A program made the translations under genes and the position numbers. The notes beneath the pieces are model-generated. The model was not told the origin of the DNA. It did not search any database and worked only from the letters and a program-made list of their open reading frames with translations. Shown piece by piece: positions 54,418 to 63,508 of a DNA stretch of 64,000 bases. How positions within the stretch are numbered: the first letter of the stretch is position 1; every line of letters starts with the position of its first letter. The stretch spans positions 1 to 64,000 of the forward strand of contig JADJSZ010000022.1 of the NCBI GenBank assembly GCA_016711405.1, in the 5' to 3' direction. The DNA is from Candidatus Hadersleviella danica. GTDB taxonomy: Bacteria; Chloroflexota; Anaerolineae; Promineifilales; Promineifilaceae.

Positions 54418-54475
54418 AGTAAAAGTAAAAAGTGAAAAGTGGTCAACCACCTTTCACTTTTTACTTTTTACTTCT
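54418..54475. repeat. AAAGTAA / TTACTTT inverted repeat between coxB and coxA
   Basis: AGTAAAAGTAAAAAGTGAAA..AGTGG and CCACCTTTCACTTTTTACTT form a hairpin of about 23 bp inside the operon. It could attenuate transcription or protect the coxB message end. Confidence 0.8.
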
Positions 54476-54505
54476 CACGACCCTCTTTCTTTCGGAGACC
54501 CCCAG

Positions 54506-56419
54506 ATGAGAAACTTGCGTTACTTCCTCACTACCGCGCTCGTTCGTGGCCTTTTTGGCCAATTGGTAACGGCCGTCATCGTCTACACGGGCATGGTGGC
54601 CCTGCGCCAAGCACTTGGCTACGCCCCCGTCGCGGATGCCACCCGTACTGCGTGGGACGAACCTGCTGGCGTATTGGCCGCCATCCTCAGCGTACCCGGC
54701 TTCCTCCTCGCCGCTGGGGTCTTCACCGATTGGCTCAAGTGGACGGTGGGCAAAGACCCCCACCTTGCCCACGGTGCGCCCGCTGGCAAACCCGAATGGG
54801 TGCGCTATTTCAGTGTAGATGTCAACCACAAGGTTATCGGCATCCAATACGGCTTCACCAGCATTTTCGTCTTGCTCGTCGGTGGCTTGTTGGCCATCAT
54901 CTTCCGCCTCGAGTTGGCCCAACCGGGTCTGCAATTCTTGGCCGAAGACCAGTACAACACCCTCTTCAGCGGCCACGGCATGATTATGATTGCGGCTGTC
55001 TTCCTCGGTATCGGTGCCCTCATCAACTACTTGGCTCCCATGATGATTGGCGCCACCGACATGGCCTTCCCCCGCTTGAACGCCTTTAGCTACTGGGTCA
55101 CAGTCCCCACGGCCGTCATCATCCTCTCCGCCCTCTTCCTCGGCGGCTGGGATACAGGCTGGGTAGGCTACCCCACCCACAGCACCACCACCCGCATGTT
55201 GGGCGTGCAACTCTTCCTGATTGGCTTCTGGCTCAACGGACTCTCCTCCATCGCCGGCGGTATCAACCTCGTTGTCACCACGGTTTACATGCGCGCCAAA
55301 GGGATGAGCTACTTCCGTATGCCCATCTTCGTCTGGGCCGCCTTCTCAACCTCCATCCTGCAAGCCACCGTCACCCAAACCGTCGGTATTGCCCTGATGA
55401 TGGTCATCACCCAACGCGCCATCGGCCTCGATTTCTTCACCCCCGTCATCAGCGAACACCTCTTCAACCAAGGCGTTCCCGGTGGCGACCCCACCCTGTT
55501 CCAACACCTCTTCTGGTTTTACTCCCACCCGGCCGTTTATATGTGGATTTTGCCGGGGCTAGGGGTCATCAGTGAACTTTTGCCCGTTTTTTCGCGCAAA
55601 CCCCTCTTCGGCTACAAATGGATTGCCCTTTCCAGCATCGCCATCGCCCTCGTTGGCTCTATCGTCTGGGCACACCATATGTTCACCTCAGCCATGCCCG
55701 CCACATGGAAAATCCCCTTCATGATTTCGACCTTGCTGGTCGCCGTTCCAACAGGGGTTAAATTCTTTAGCTGGTTGGCCACCATTTGGGAAGGCAAGCT
55801 CATCTTCCCCACCCCCATGCTCTTTGTCCTAGGAGCCATCTCGGTCTTCTTGCTTGGGGGTGTTAGCGGCCCCATTTTGGGAACCATCGCCACCGATTTG
55901 CACCTGCACGACACCTATTTTGTGGTGGGCCATTTCCATGCCACGGTGTTTGGCGGCTTTGTCTTTCCCTTCTTTGCGGCCATTTATTACTGGTATCCCA
56001 AAATAACGGGGCGCATGTACAACGAAGCGCTCGGCAAGTTACATTTTTGGCTCATGGTTCCCGGCTTTTGGGTCATGAGTTTGGTTCAAATGCGCGTCGG
56101 CGTAATGGGTATGCGTCGCCGTATCGCCGACTACGGCCCCGATTTGGGGATTGGGGTTGAACATGCCATTATTACAGTGGCCACCTTGGTCATCGGCTGG
56201 TCGGTGCTGATTATGGTTTATAACCTATTGAGCAGTTACCGCCACGAACGGGTCGCGGGCAGTAATCCGTGGCGTTCGCGCTCCCCCGAATGGCAAAGCT
56301 CTTCCCCCATGCCCGAATTCAACTACCTCTCCCCCATCGAAATTGTGGGCGAACCGTATGATTACGGTTTGGAGGGGTCGCAATATGTCAAAATCACGGC
56401 CGCGCCCGCGCATGATTAA
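54506..56419 (+). CDS. coxA: cytochrome c oxidase subunit I, A2-type haem-copper oxidase
   Basis: 637 residues, start after CGGAGACCCCCAG. Haem a ligand His 157 (FSGHGMIMI); CuB His 341 and cross-linked Tyr 345 in FWFYSHPAVYMW (motif YSHPxV, which marks the A2 subfamily lacking the channel Glu); CuB His 390/391 (WAHHMF); haem a3 His 476 and haem a His 478 (GHFHATVFGG). Reduces O2 to water with proton pumping. About 100 residues with two predicted membrane helices precede the normal start region (VDVNHKVIGI) and are not part of ordinary subunit I. The C-terminus has a proline-rich cytosolic tail. Confidence 0.96.
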   Translation: MRNLRYFLTTALVRGLFGQLVTAVIVYTGMVALRQALGYAPVADATRTAWDEPAGVLAAILSVPGFLLAAGVFTDWLKWTVGKDPHLAHGAPAGKPEWVRYFSVDVNHKVIGIQYGFTSIFVLLVGGLLAIIFRLELAQPGLQFLAEDQYNTLFSGHGMIMIAAVFLGIGALINYLAPMMIGATDMAFPRLNAFSYWVTVPTAVIILSALFLGGWDTGWVGYPTHSTTTRMLGVQLFLIGFWLNGLSSIAGGINLVVTTVYMRAKGMSYFRMPIFVWAAFSTSILQATVTQTVGIALMMVITQRAIGLDFFTPVISEHLFNQGVPGGDPTLFQHLFWFYSHPAVYMWILPGLGVISELLPVFSRKPLFGYKWIALSSIAIALVGSIVWAHHMFTSAMPATWKIPFMISTLLVAVPTGVKFFSWLATIWEGKLIFPTPMLFVLGAISVFLLGGVSGPILGTIATDLHLHDTYFVVGHFHATVFGGFVFPFFAAIYYWYPKITGRMYNEALGKLHFWLMVPGFWVMSLVQMRVGVMGMRRRIADYGPDLGIGVEHAIITVATLVIGWSVLIMVYNLLSSYRHERVAGSNPWRSRSPEWQSSSPMPEFNYLSPIEIVGEPYDYGLEGSQYVKITAAPAHD

Positions 56420-56424
56420 GCTGG

Positions 56425-56492
56425 TCAGCTAGTCAGCATGTCAGCAAATCAGCCAAAAGCTGAGAGGCTGACTAGCTGACAGGCTGAAATGC
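56425..56492. repeat. GTCAGCTA / TAGCTGAC inverted octamers between coxA and cox4
   Basis: GGTCAGCTAGTCAGCATGTC..AGCAAATCAGCC on the left and GCTGAGAGGCTGACTAGCTG..ACAGGCTGAAATG on the right form an imperfect hairpin, ahead of the cox4 ribosome site. Confidence 0.75.
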
Positions 56493-56511
56493 TCATTACA
56501 GGAGAAACATT

Positions 56512-56712
56512 GTGCAGAAAAGCTCTCCCTACACCAAAGGGTTTATCACATTTATCGTACTGATGGTGCTAACCATTGTTGAGTATTACATTGGCTTAGC
56601 GTCAAACCCATCGGCCGTGTTGCTCATTCTCATCGCCATCCTCAAGGGTGGCCTCATTATGAACATCTTTATGAATATCGGCCGTTTGTGGCGGCCGGAG
56701 GAACACCACTAA
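56512..56712 (+). CDS. cytochrome c oxidase subunit IV (prokaryotic type)
   Basis: 66 residues, GTG start with ACAGGAGAAACATT before it. Two membrane helices (about 10-30 and 36-54) with the family pattern FIVLMVLTIVEYYIG and ILKGGLIMNIFMNIGRLW (usually KA..I..YFMHL). A small accessory subunit that stabilises the oxidase. Its stop precedes the coxC ATG by one base. Confidence 0.85.
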   Translation: MQKSSPYTKGFITFIVLMVLTIVEYYIGLASNPSAVLLILIAILKGGLIMNIFMNIGRLWRPEEHH

Positions 56713-56713
56713 A

Positions 56714-57346
56714 ATGAGCGCACTCTCCCACGACCATGAACTGCACAACCCGCAGGAACCAACATGGCGCGAACAATTGGTCATGAACCGGTTCGGCCTG
56801 TGGCTCTTCTGCTTCTCAGAGTTATTCCTCTTCTTGGCTCTGCTTTCGGCCCGCTTTTACTTGTGGCGCGACCCCGACATGGGTTTAATTCGCCCCGATT
56901 TAGAGCAATTGCCCGCTCTGATTGCCACCATCGTCTTGCTGGTTAGCAGTTGGTTTATGAACCGCGCCGAAGTCGCCATCTCACACGGCGACATGAAGAA
57001 TTTCAACCTCGGCATGGCCATGACCGCCCTTTTGGGGACTGTCTTCTTGCTGACGGTTATCTTTGTGGAATGGGGTGTGGGCGCGGCCGATCCTCATATT
57101 CGTGTTACGGATGGCGCTTTTGGAGCCATCTTCTTTGGCATGACAGGCATTCACGCCTTCCACGTCGTCACAGGCATCATTCTTATTTTGATTGCATGGG
57201 GCAACGGCCGTCGCGGGCTATACACGAAAGAGCAACACTGGGGTGTTGAAGCGTGCGCCATCTACTGGCACTACGTAGACCTCATCTGGGTACTGTTCTA
57301 CCCAGCCCTCTACCTCATGGGGCACGCCATTCATTACGTACACTAA
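56714..57346 (+). CDS. coxC: cytochrome c oxidase subunit III
   Basis: 210 residues with five membrane helices (about 25-47, 65-85, 98-122, 137-160 and 178-205), the short bacterial form. LWLFCFSELFLFLALLSARF includes the conserved Glu of helix III, and FGMTGIHAFHVVTGIILILI and EACAIYWHYVDLIWVLFYPA are the hallmarks. Last gene of the cox operon; order coxB-coxA-cox4-coxC. Confidence 0.95.
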   Translation: MSALSHDHELHNPQEPTWREQLVMNRFGLWLFCFSELFLFLALLSARFYLWRDPDMGLIRPDLEQLPALIATIVLLVSSWFMNRAEVAISHGDMKNFNLGMAMTALLGTVFLLTVIFVEWGVGAADPHIRVTDGAFGAIFFGMTGIHAFHVVTGIILILIAWGNGRRGLYTKEQHWGVEACAIYWHYVDLIWVLFYPALYLMGHAIHYVH

Positions 57347-57565
57347 GGAATAGCACGCAAATAACTTGGATAAAGATGTGCTTCTATTGCCGAGCGTGGC
57401 GAAGCTACATGGCGATAGCCCGAAGAATCCCTAATACACTCGTTCAACTTAGGTTTTAGGGATTCCTCACTTCGTTCGGAATGACAAGCTATCTGTTCAT
57501 CTTACTGTAAAAAAAGCCAGCGAATAGATAGATGTCGAGAGATAAAATCGAGGAAGCGAGCAAGC

Positions 57566-57592
57566 AACGGCCGTCCTATTGGGGCGGCCGTT
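57566..57592 (+). terminator. terminator-like hairpin after the cox operon
   Basis: AACGGCCG / CGGCCGTT with an 11-base loop, followed by TTGGTTTCGG. About 220 bases after the coxC stop. Each stem arm is a CGGCCG palindrome. Confidence 0.5.
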
Positions 57593-57632
57593 TTGGTTTC
57601 GGTTGCCTTAGCGCGAGTACATCCAACAAGCA

Positions 57633-57656
57633 AAAACGTTCGCACGCGAACGTTTT
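57633..57656. terminator. palindromic hairpin AAAACGTTCG-CACG-CGAACGTTTT
   Basis: Perfect 10-bp stem and four-base loop with A4 before and T4 after, so it can act as a terminator in both directions. Confidence 0.5.
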
Positions 57657-57875
57657 GAGCCGTGGAGAGAGCCAGCCCCCCCGCAAAGCCTCGCCCGAAG
57701 CATCGCCAACAGCCTGATTTATTTTGCTCGTGGTTCGTGCTGGCTGTGCTGGGCGTATGATATGAAGAGTTGCCTAGACAAGTGAAGCCGTTATCTACGC
57801 CGCCATGATGCATATCATGGTTTGAAGATTAGCTGGAACACCAACTTTCAGGTGAGAGAATCTTTTTCAAACATG

Positions 57876-57930
57876 CTGTAAACAAAAACAGGTTACAAGC
57901 AGTCCGCTTGTAACCTGTTTTTGTTTACAG
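57876..57930 (-). terminator. perfect 25-bp hairpin after the permease gene
   Basis: CTGTAAACAAAAACAGGTTA and CAAGC pair perfectly with 57906-57930 around the loop AGTCC. It starts 16 bases past the permease stop. The stem itself contains A5/T5 tracts, not a classical trailing U-run. Confidence 0.75.
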
Positions 57931-57945
57931 GGCAGGAAGCTTTGG

Positions 57946-59919
57946 CTATTTGCGGTCGCGGTCTTCCTTCATTTGGGCGGCCGTGAGCACATTGCCACTC
58001 ACCGAACCACCATTGTGGTGCACCTGATAGGGCACAATAGTCACCAAAACCCGCTCTAAACCCGCCAACGCCAAGTTAAAAATCAGCACGCTATTTTGGT
58101 GCAACATCTGTTCCCATGCTGTTTCCATGGATAAATGCCCCATCACCACATGGATATACGCCGTGGGGTTGACCCGCAATTCATCCTGCACATATTCGCG
58201 GATTGGGTCGGCCAATTGGCGGTAGGGGGAGGAAATAATTTCCAACTCGCCTTCTCCAATTACGGCATCCCATTTTTGGCGCAAAATTTGCGCTTTTTCA
58301 GGACTTACGGCAATGTAGAGTGCTTTCCATGGGTGGCCCATTGATTTGGCCACATTGATCATGTTGATGGTTCCCGCATGGATATCATTCATGAGGATGA
58401 GTGTCTGCACGGGGTGGGTTTGGGTATCCATGCGGATGTTGCGCAAGCTGAGTGAATGGGCGACATCTTTGTAATGTTGGTGGATGCGGAAGAAAATAAC
58501 CACCAGAACAGGTACTAAAACCACCACAAACCATGCCCCAGAGGTGAATTTGGTAATGGCAAAGACGAGCATCACCACACCTGTGCAAAAAGCACCCAAT
58601 CCGCTCAGGATGGCCTTCAGCCGCCAGCGTTTGTCATATTCCAAATCTGTTTCCAACCCTTTGACCACTTCACCGGGTTGCAAACGGCCGATTTTGCGCA
58701 AGCGCACCACCATGCCCGCTTGGGAAATGGTGAAGCTGAGAAACACCCCAATGGCATAGAGCGGAATCAAGGCTGTGGTGCTGGCCTGCATGATAATCAC
58801 CAGAAGGGAAGCAAAAACAGCGAGTGTCATGATGCCCCACGAAAAGACCAAACGGCCGCCCCGGAAGGTGAGCTGGCGGGGCAAAAAGCCATCACCAGCG
58901 TGCAAAGCGGCCAGCCGGGGGAAATCCGCATAGCTGGTGTTGGCCGCCATAAGCAAGATTAGCGCCGTGCCGATGGTGGTGAGGAAGTAAAAGATCGAAC
59001 CGCGGCCGAAAACAGTACGCGCCAACTGGGAAATAACCGTTTCTGTTTCGCTGGGCAAGACCTGAATTTGGTGAGCCAAAAAGGTCATGCTCAGGAAAAT
59101 GGTAATCAGAATGGCGCTCATCCAGCCCAAGGTCACGGCCGCGTTATGGCTCCGTGGTTTCTCAAACGCCGTAATTCCATTCGAAATCGCTTCAATACCC
59201 GTCAAAGCGGCGCACCCGCTGGAAAACGCTCGCAAAATCAGGAACAGGGTCAGCGGTTGAATGCTCCCTTCCAATACCTCCACCCCCGTCACCACACCCA
59301 ACGTGCCCGTTAGATGGCGATAAAGCCCCACGCCTAAGGTCAGGAACATGGTACCCAGAAAAAAGTAGGTGGGAATGGCAAAAATGGTGCCGCTTTCTTT
59401 CACCCCGCGCAAATTCACGATGGTAATGAAGGCAATCACCAGCAAGGCCAGCTCCACCCGTGCCCCAAAAAGGGAAGGGAAGGCCGATGTGATTTGGGCG
59501 ATACCAGCCGAAACACTCACCGCCACCGTTAAAATATAATCAGTCAGCAAAGCGGCTCCCGCGACTTGCGCGGCCACTTCACCCAAATTGTCGCGAGCCA
59601 CAATATACGCCCCGCCCCCATTGGGATACGCATAAATGGTTTGGCGGTACGAAACGGTGACAATGGCCAGCAAAATGGCAATGCCAATAGCCAAGGGGAT
59701 GGATAGCCCCAAGGTAGCCGCCCCTGTGCCCGCCAGAGCCAAAATAACTAAAATTTCTTCCGTGGCATAGGCGGTGGAAGAAAGGGCATCGGAGGCAAAG
59801 ACGGCCAGCCCTACTTTTTTGCTCACCGTCTGGTGCTCTAACTCACGGGTAGGTAAGGGACGGCCGAGTAACAGTCGGGAAACAGGGTTTTGTTTGGGTA
59901 CTTCAACGTCGGAAATCAT
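57946..59919 (-). CDS. APC-superfamily transporter, KimA (YdaO)-like potassium importer
   Basis: 657 residues from the ATG at 59919 (GAGGATTTGAAG before it). Twelve membrane helices: GLAVFASDALSSTAYATEEI in helix 1, VTVSYRQTIYAYPNGGGAYI, LTDYILTVAVSVSAGIAQIT, AFSSGCAALTGIEAISNGIT and ANTSYADFPRLAALHAGDGF are KUP/KimA-type blocks. A C-terminal cytosolic domain of about 170 residues (from TQTHPVQTLILMNDIHAGTI) has a USP-like fold, as in KimA where it binds c-di-AMP. An amino acid substrate cannot be excluded, but the neighbouring USP gene and KdpDE-like pair favour K+. Confidence 0.8.
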   Translation of the reverse strand: MISDVEVPKQNPVSRLLLGRPLPTRELEHQTVSKKVGLAVFASDALSSTAYATEEILVILALAGTGAATLGLSIPLAIGIAILLAIVTVSYRQTIYAYPNGGGAYIVARDNLGEVAAQVAGAALLTDYILTVAVSVSAGIAQITSAFPSLFGARVELALLVIAFITIVNLRGVKESGTIFAIPTYFFLGTMFLTLGVGLYRHLTGTLGVVTGVEVLEGSIQPLTLFLILRAFSSGCAALTGIEAISNGITAFEKPRSHNAAVTLGWMSAILITIFLSMTFLAHQIQVLPSETETVISQLARTVFGRGSIFYFLTTIGTALILLMAANTSYADFPRLAALHAGDGFLPRQLTFRGGRLVFSWGIMTLAVFASLLVIIMQASTTALIPLYAIGVFLSFTISQAGMVVRLRKIGRLQPGEVVKGLETDLEYDKRWRLKAILSGLGAFCTGVVMLVFAITKFTSGAWFVVVLVPVLVVIFFRIHQHYKDVAHSLSLRNIRMDTQTHPVQTLILMNDIHAGTINMINVAKSMGHPWKALYIAVSPEKAQILRQKWDAVIGEGELEIISSPYRQLADPIREYVQDELRVNPTAYIHVVMGHLSMETAWEQMLHQNSVLIFNLALAGLERVLVTIVPYQVHHNGGSVSGNVLTAAQMKEDRDRK

Positions 59920-59995
59920 CTTCAAATCCTCAATAACGATAAATGGAATTCTTTTGTTAGCCAAGAGCAGGGGGAGTGGTAATTTGTTGTTGTCA

Positions 59996-60444
59996 TTAAT
60001 AGGTCAGCACGGCCGAATCCGCAATCTGATCCAGTGCGAAAAGTTGGCAACCCACGTGGGCTAACTGCCGTTGCAGGCGGCGGACACGCAATGTGCGCCA
60101 AAACGGCATGGCCGTGGGCCACAATTGCACAAAAAGCGCTTTAGCCCCCACCTGCTCGGCCGCATCCACCATGCCTGAAAGCCACGAGCTGTATTCACAC
60201 ACCACCAGCTGGGGAAATACATCATAATCAGCGGCAATCGCCATCATATTTTCAATTTGGGCCTGCTCCTCATCCGTAAAATTTACCAAGCCAGCCATAT
60301 CCCCAATAAGGCAGGGTTGTTAACGGGCACCATCTTCAACAACACCAGTTCCCGCCCCTCATGGGTGGCGAGCGCGGCCGCTAAATGCAATGCCGCTTGA
60401 GTCCACGTCTCATCGCCTGCCACAACGACAATTTTGTCACTCAT
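59996..60444 (-). CDS. universal stress protein-like, one-base frameshift
   Basis: ATG at 60444: MSDKIVVVAGDETWTQAALH and LVLLKMVPVNNPALLG, then the frame changes at a run of four C (60301-60304). One more base joins it to MAGLVNFTDEEQAQIENMMA, ending at 59996; about 149 residues. The alpha/beta order and length fit a single USP domain, but the ATP-binding G-x2-G-x9-G(S/T) is not obvious. It ends 77 bases before the KimA-like gene on the same strand and may be its regulator. KdpD normally contains a USP domain; here it is a separate gene. Confidence 0.65.
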
Positions 60445-60671
60445 ATCCTGACCTCATCAGGGGTACACATCACACGCAACCTGTATACACCTACTTGACC
60501 CAGCGATTAGTCAACAAGTCACCTGCCAATATCTAAAGGCCGATTACTTCAGGATTAGAGTAAACGTCCCGCCGTAAAGATTGCGTCTAGCATTTGCGGC
60601 GCAAGCGTAAAGATTGTGTAAAGAGATGGCTTCAGGCTCCCCGCTCACACCGTCATCGGCCGTGTCAACCC

Positions 60672-61358
60672 CTATCCCACTGCAACAAAGCGATACCCCA
60701 CGCCGGGTTCGTTCAAAATGTAGCGCACATTGGCGGCGGGGTTTTCACCCAATTTTTTGCGGATTTGGTTGATGTAAATGCGCACATAATGGGTCATCTC
60801 CACATATTCTGGCCCCCACACCACCCGCAAAATTTCATGGTGGGTAATAATTCGTCCGGGGTGGATGACCAGCAAGCGCAAAATGTCGTATTCCATAGGG
60901 GTGAAATGCACCTCCTCTTGGCCCACATGGACAGTGCGTTGCGCCAGATCAATGCGCAACGCCCCGACCACAATTTCGGGCTGGGGGGAGCCGCTTTCGG
61001 CCGTCATCATCCGCCGCCACACCGCCTGCATCCGCGCCCGCAACTCCTCCATGCTAAAGGGCTTGGTCACATAATCATCCGCCCCCGCATCCAAAGCGGC
61101 CACAATGGCATCTGTACGCACGGATAAGATGATAATGGGCACGGCGCTCCACTCGCGCACTCGGCGGCACACCTCTAACCCATCGAGCGCACTGCCCAAG
61201 GAAATATCCAAAATGACCAAATCTGGGCGGCGCTGGCTGACGGCCGTTAACGCCTCCGCCCCATTCACGGCCGTGAGTACTTGGTACCCATAACCCGCCA
61301 ACCCCGTTTGCAATAATTTGCGAATTTGCGAATCATCATCAACCACGAGAATCAACAT
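60672..61358 (-). CDS. OmpR/KdpE-family response regulator
   Basis: 228 residues from the ATG at 61358 with AAGGAGAAATTACCTG before it. Receiver domain: MLILVVDDDSQIRKLLQTGL, phosphoacceptor in VILDISLGSALDGLE (D about 53), IILSVRTD and VTKPFSMEEL. Winged-helix output domain: HFTPMEYDILRLLVIHPGRI, ITHHEILRVVWGPEYVEMTH, YVRIYINQIRKKL and PGVGYRFV, closest in style to KdpE. The start overlaps the kinase end by 20 bases, so they are one transcript. Confidence 0.92.
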   Translation of the reverse strand: MLILVVDDDSQIRKLLQTGLAGYGYQVLTAVNGAEALTAVSQRRPDLVILDISLGSALDGLEVCRRVREWSAVPIIILSVRTDAIVAALDAGADDYVTKPFSMEELRARMQAVWRRMMTAESGSPQPEIVVGALRIDLAQRTVHVGQEEVHFTPMEYDILRLLVIHPGRIITHHEILRVVWGPEYVEMTHYVRIYINQIRKKLGENPAANVRYILNEPGVGYRFVAVG

Positions 61359-62734
61359 CAGGTAATTTCTCCTTGGGCAAAGGCAGAGCCAAAATAAAAG
61401 TGGCCCCCCCACCCGGCGTATTCTCCACCCACAAACGGCCGCCATGAACTTCCACAACCCCCTTGCTGATAGCCAACCCCAACCCCACATGCCCATCCGC
61501 ATGGTGATAAAATGGCTCCATAATACGCTCTTTCTCGGCCGTGGGGATATTTGGGCCATGATTAATCACCTTGAGCCAAATCTCCGCCTCATGCACCTCG
61601 CCCTGCAAAATCACCAACTTGTCCGCTGGCTCATAGCGCACCACATTATCCACCACATTAAACAGCGCCTGCCGCATCAGCCCCAAATCATAGTGCACCA
61701 GCGGCAACGCATCGTCAAAATCGAGTTGCAAGCGCTCCTGCTTAATGCGCTCCCACATACGGGCCGCCACATCCCCCGCCACATCCGCCAGCGCATACCA
61801 ATCCGCCTGAATCACCATTTGCCCCGCCTGCAAGCGGGACATATCCAACAAATCGCCCACCAACTCGTTTAAGTGGTCGGTCTGTTGCTCAATGGCGGTC
61901 AGCATCTCTTGCCGTTGGCTCTCGGTCAGATAATCCGCCAGCGTGCTCAAATTGCTCACCGATGTTTTGATAATGGTCAGCGGGGTGCGCAAATCATGGG
62001 AAACAGCATGGAGCAAGGCTGTTTTGAGCTTATCCGCCTCCTCCACAGCTTGGCTTTTTTGCACCCGTTCGGCCAAGCGAATGCGTTGGAGCGCAGTTGC
62101 CGCCTGCCCCACAGAAGCACGGAGCAAGCGCATGTTGCTTTCCGTGGGCGGCCGTTCAAAGCGCACATAAACCGTGCCCAAAATGACCTGCCCAGCTTGC
62201 AAAAGTAAGTAAACGGCCGTGCTCCGGATTGCCACATCCTCCACCACCTCGGGCAAAAAGGCCACTTTTTTGAGCCGCCAACTCACTTTCTAACACCTGC
62301 CGCAAACTCTGCTCTACCTCGGGGCGGGTGGTGTGTTGGTTAAAGATATTGCTAATCTGGTGGAGCAGGTTTTCTTCGGCCGCATGTTGGCGTGCCGCGG
62401 CCGTCAGCCGCCCTGTCACCACTGCCACAATCAAAAACACCACCAAATCCAACACCTCCCGCGAATCCTCCACATACAGGGTGTAATAGGGCGGAATGAG
62501 GAAAAAATTAAAGCAAAAAAAGCTGAGCACGGCCGCTAGCAACGAGGCGTATGTGCCCAACCACATGGCGCTGAGAAAAATGGCCAACAAATAAATAAGT
62601 GAAAAGTTGGCCAAGGTGAGCGAATCACGCGCCGCCCACAAAACGGCCGTCACGGCCGCTATCCACAGCCCCACCACCATATAACGGCCGAACGGCCACT
62701 TCACTGTACGCGGTCTATCCATCATCATTTTCAT
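61339..62734 (-). CDS. KdpD-like membrane histidine kinase, one-base frameshift
   Basis: ATG at 62734 (MKMMMDRPRTVKWPFGRYMV). First frame: DUF4118 four-helix membrane module (about 20-110, SLTLANFSLIYLLAIFLSAM and FFCFNFFLIPPYYTLYVEDS), as in KdpD, then the start of a GAF domain. At six T on the plus strand (62266-62271) the frame changes; removing one base gives VAFLPEVVEDVAIRSTAVYL and the rest of GAF, HisKA with LLHAVSHDLRTPLTIIKTSV, and HATPase with GLGLAISKGV. About 464 residues. It lacks the N-terminal KdpD sensor and USP domains. Cognate regulator overlaps downstream. Confidence 0.88.
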
Positions 62735-62816
62735 CCCTCTGATTGTATGCCCAATGCCCCCCAGCGTGAAATTGACCCTTGCCGCGGCCGCCAAGCACAT
62801 TACATTCAAGCCTGAA

Positions 62817-62832
62817 TAGTCAAATTTGACTA
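62817..62832. promoter_or_regulatory. perfect 16-bp palindrome TAGTCAAATTTGACTA
   Basis: Lies 24 bases before the truncated padR ATG; a second small inverted repeat CTAATTATTTAG follows it immediately. PadR regulators commonly bind such an AT-rich dyad at their own promoter, so this is probably its operator, kept though the gene is cut. Confidence 0.55.
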
Positions 62833-62855
62833 ATTATTTAGTAGCCATCTGGCCC

Positions 62856-62978
62856 ATGGGAAAAAAGCTCATCCTCCTCGGCCTGCTCCGCGCCCAAGAT
62901 ATACACGGCTACCAACTGAATAAATTCATTGAGGGGACACTAGCCATGTGCGTCAGCCTGAAACGGCCGACCGCCTCC
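62856..62978 (+). pseudogene. truncated PadR-family regulator, N-terminal 41 residues
   Basis: MGKKLILLGLLRAQDIHGYQ and LNKFIEGTLAMCVSLKRPTA match the start of the PadR winged helix (LLGLL-x-HGYQL-x-FIE...LKKPTA-Y). After KRPTA the similarity ends abruptly and the frame enters unrelated sequence at about 62980, so the gene was cut by insertion or deletion. Confidence 0.65.
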
Positions 62979-62979
62979 C

Positions 62980-63229
62980 TTGGATCAACCAGCCCAACGA
63001 ACCAATGGTATGGTTCGAGCGATTCGACAAGTTCTACCGCCTGCTTAGCGCAGAACGGTCATTGCTGTCTGCCTATCGCGCATGGAAAAAGGTTGAAAAA
63101 TCCCAAAAAACAGCAAAAGTCCGAAAAAGTCCGAAAAGTCCGAAAAAGTCCGATGAAAAGCCCCCTAAACTGCCGACCAGCGTGCCCCCCACATGGCGCC
63201 CTTGGGCTAGAGCCTGCTACGGCCAATAA
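62980..63229 (+). pseudogene. phage-like protein fragment (terminase small subunit-like)
   Basis: One frame (continuous from 62948) reads LPWINQPNEPMVWFERFDKF and YRLLSAERSLLSAYRAWKKV, then a lysine-rich stretch encoded by AAAAGTCCG repeats (63113-63160) and PPTWRPWARACYGQ. NEP-x-WFERF-x-YRLL-x3-RSLL-AY is a pattern I associate with phage and integrative-element proteins that precede terminase genes (ending in W-R-x-RA). The piece is joined to padR at one side and probably incomplete at the other. Confidence 0.4.
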
Positions 63230-63234
63230 GTCCG

Positions 63235-63320
63235 AGCGACGCGTCTTGCGCTATCTGCGTGAGAACCCCGAGGTAATGCGACAGCTCGAAGAACTTGTAT
63301 CCACACGGGCGCGGCCGTAA
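63235..63320 (+). pseudogene. short coding-like remnant
   Basis: SERRVLRYLRENPEVMRQLE ELVSTRARP then a stop. It reads like the helical end of a protein, but has no start of its own and lies in another frame from the phage-like piece before it. Family unknown. Confidence 0.25.
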
Positions 63321-63508
63321 CCAGCAAACAAGCACGGCAATGCCAACAACGTGTACAGGCCCAATCCGAGCTTATAGGAAACCGAACAGCATGGCGATTG
63401 TAGCTATCACCCGCAAAGCAACCCAACTATGGCAGGAGGCGAAACAAGCGCAACCAAACTCAAGCTCCACGAACGGCGCAGTTTAGTGCTGACGCTTCGC
63501 AAGGGGGT

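Larger units (their letters stand above)
57347..57945. other. gene-free gap with three kinds of hairpin
   Basis: 600 bases between coxC and the convergent permease gene. No gene is supported. It holds GAATCCCTAA...TTTAGGGATTC (57423-57462) followed by CTCACTTCGTTCGGAATGAC, a commonly dispersed repeat, then the hairpins listed separately at 57566, 57633 and 57876. Confidence 0.6.
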
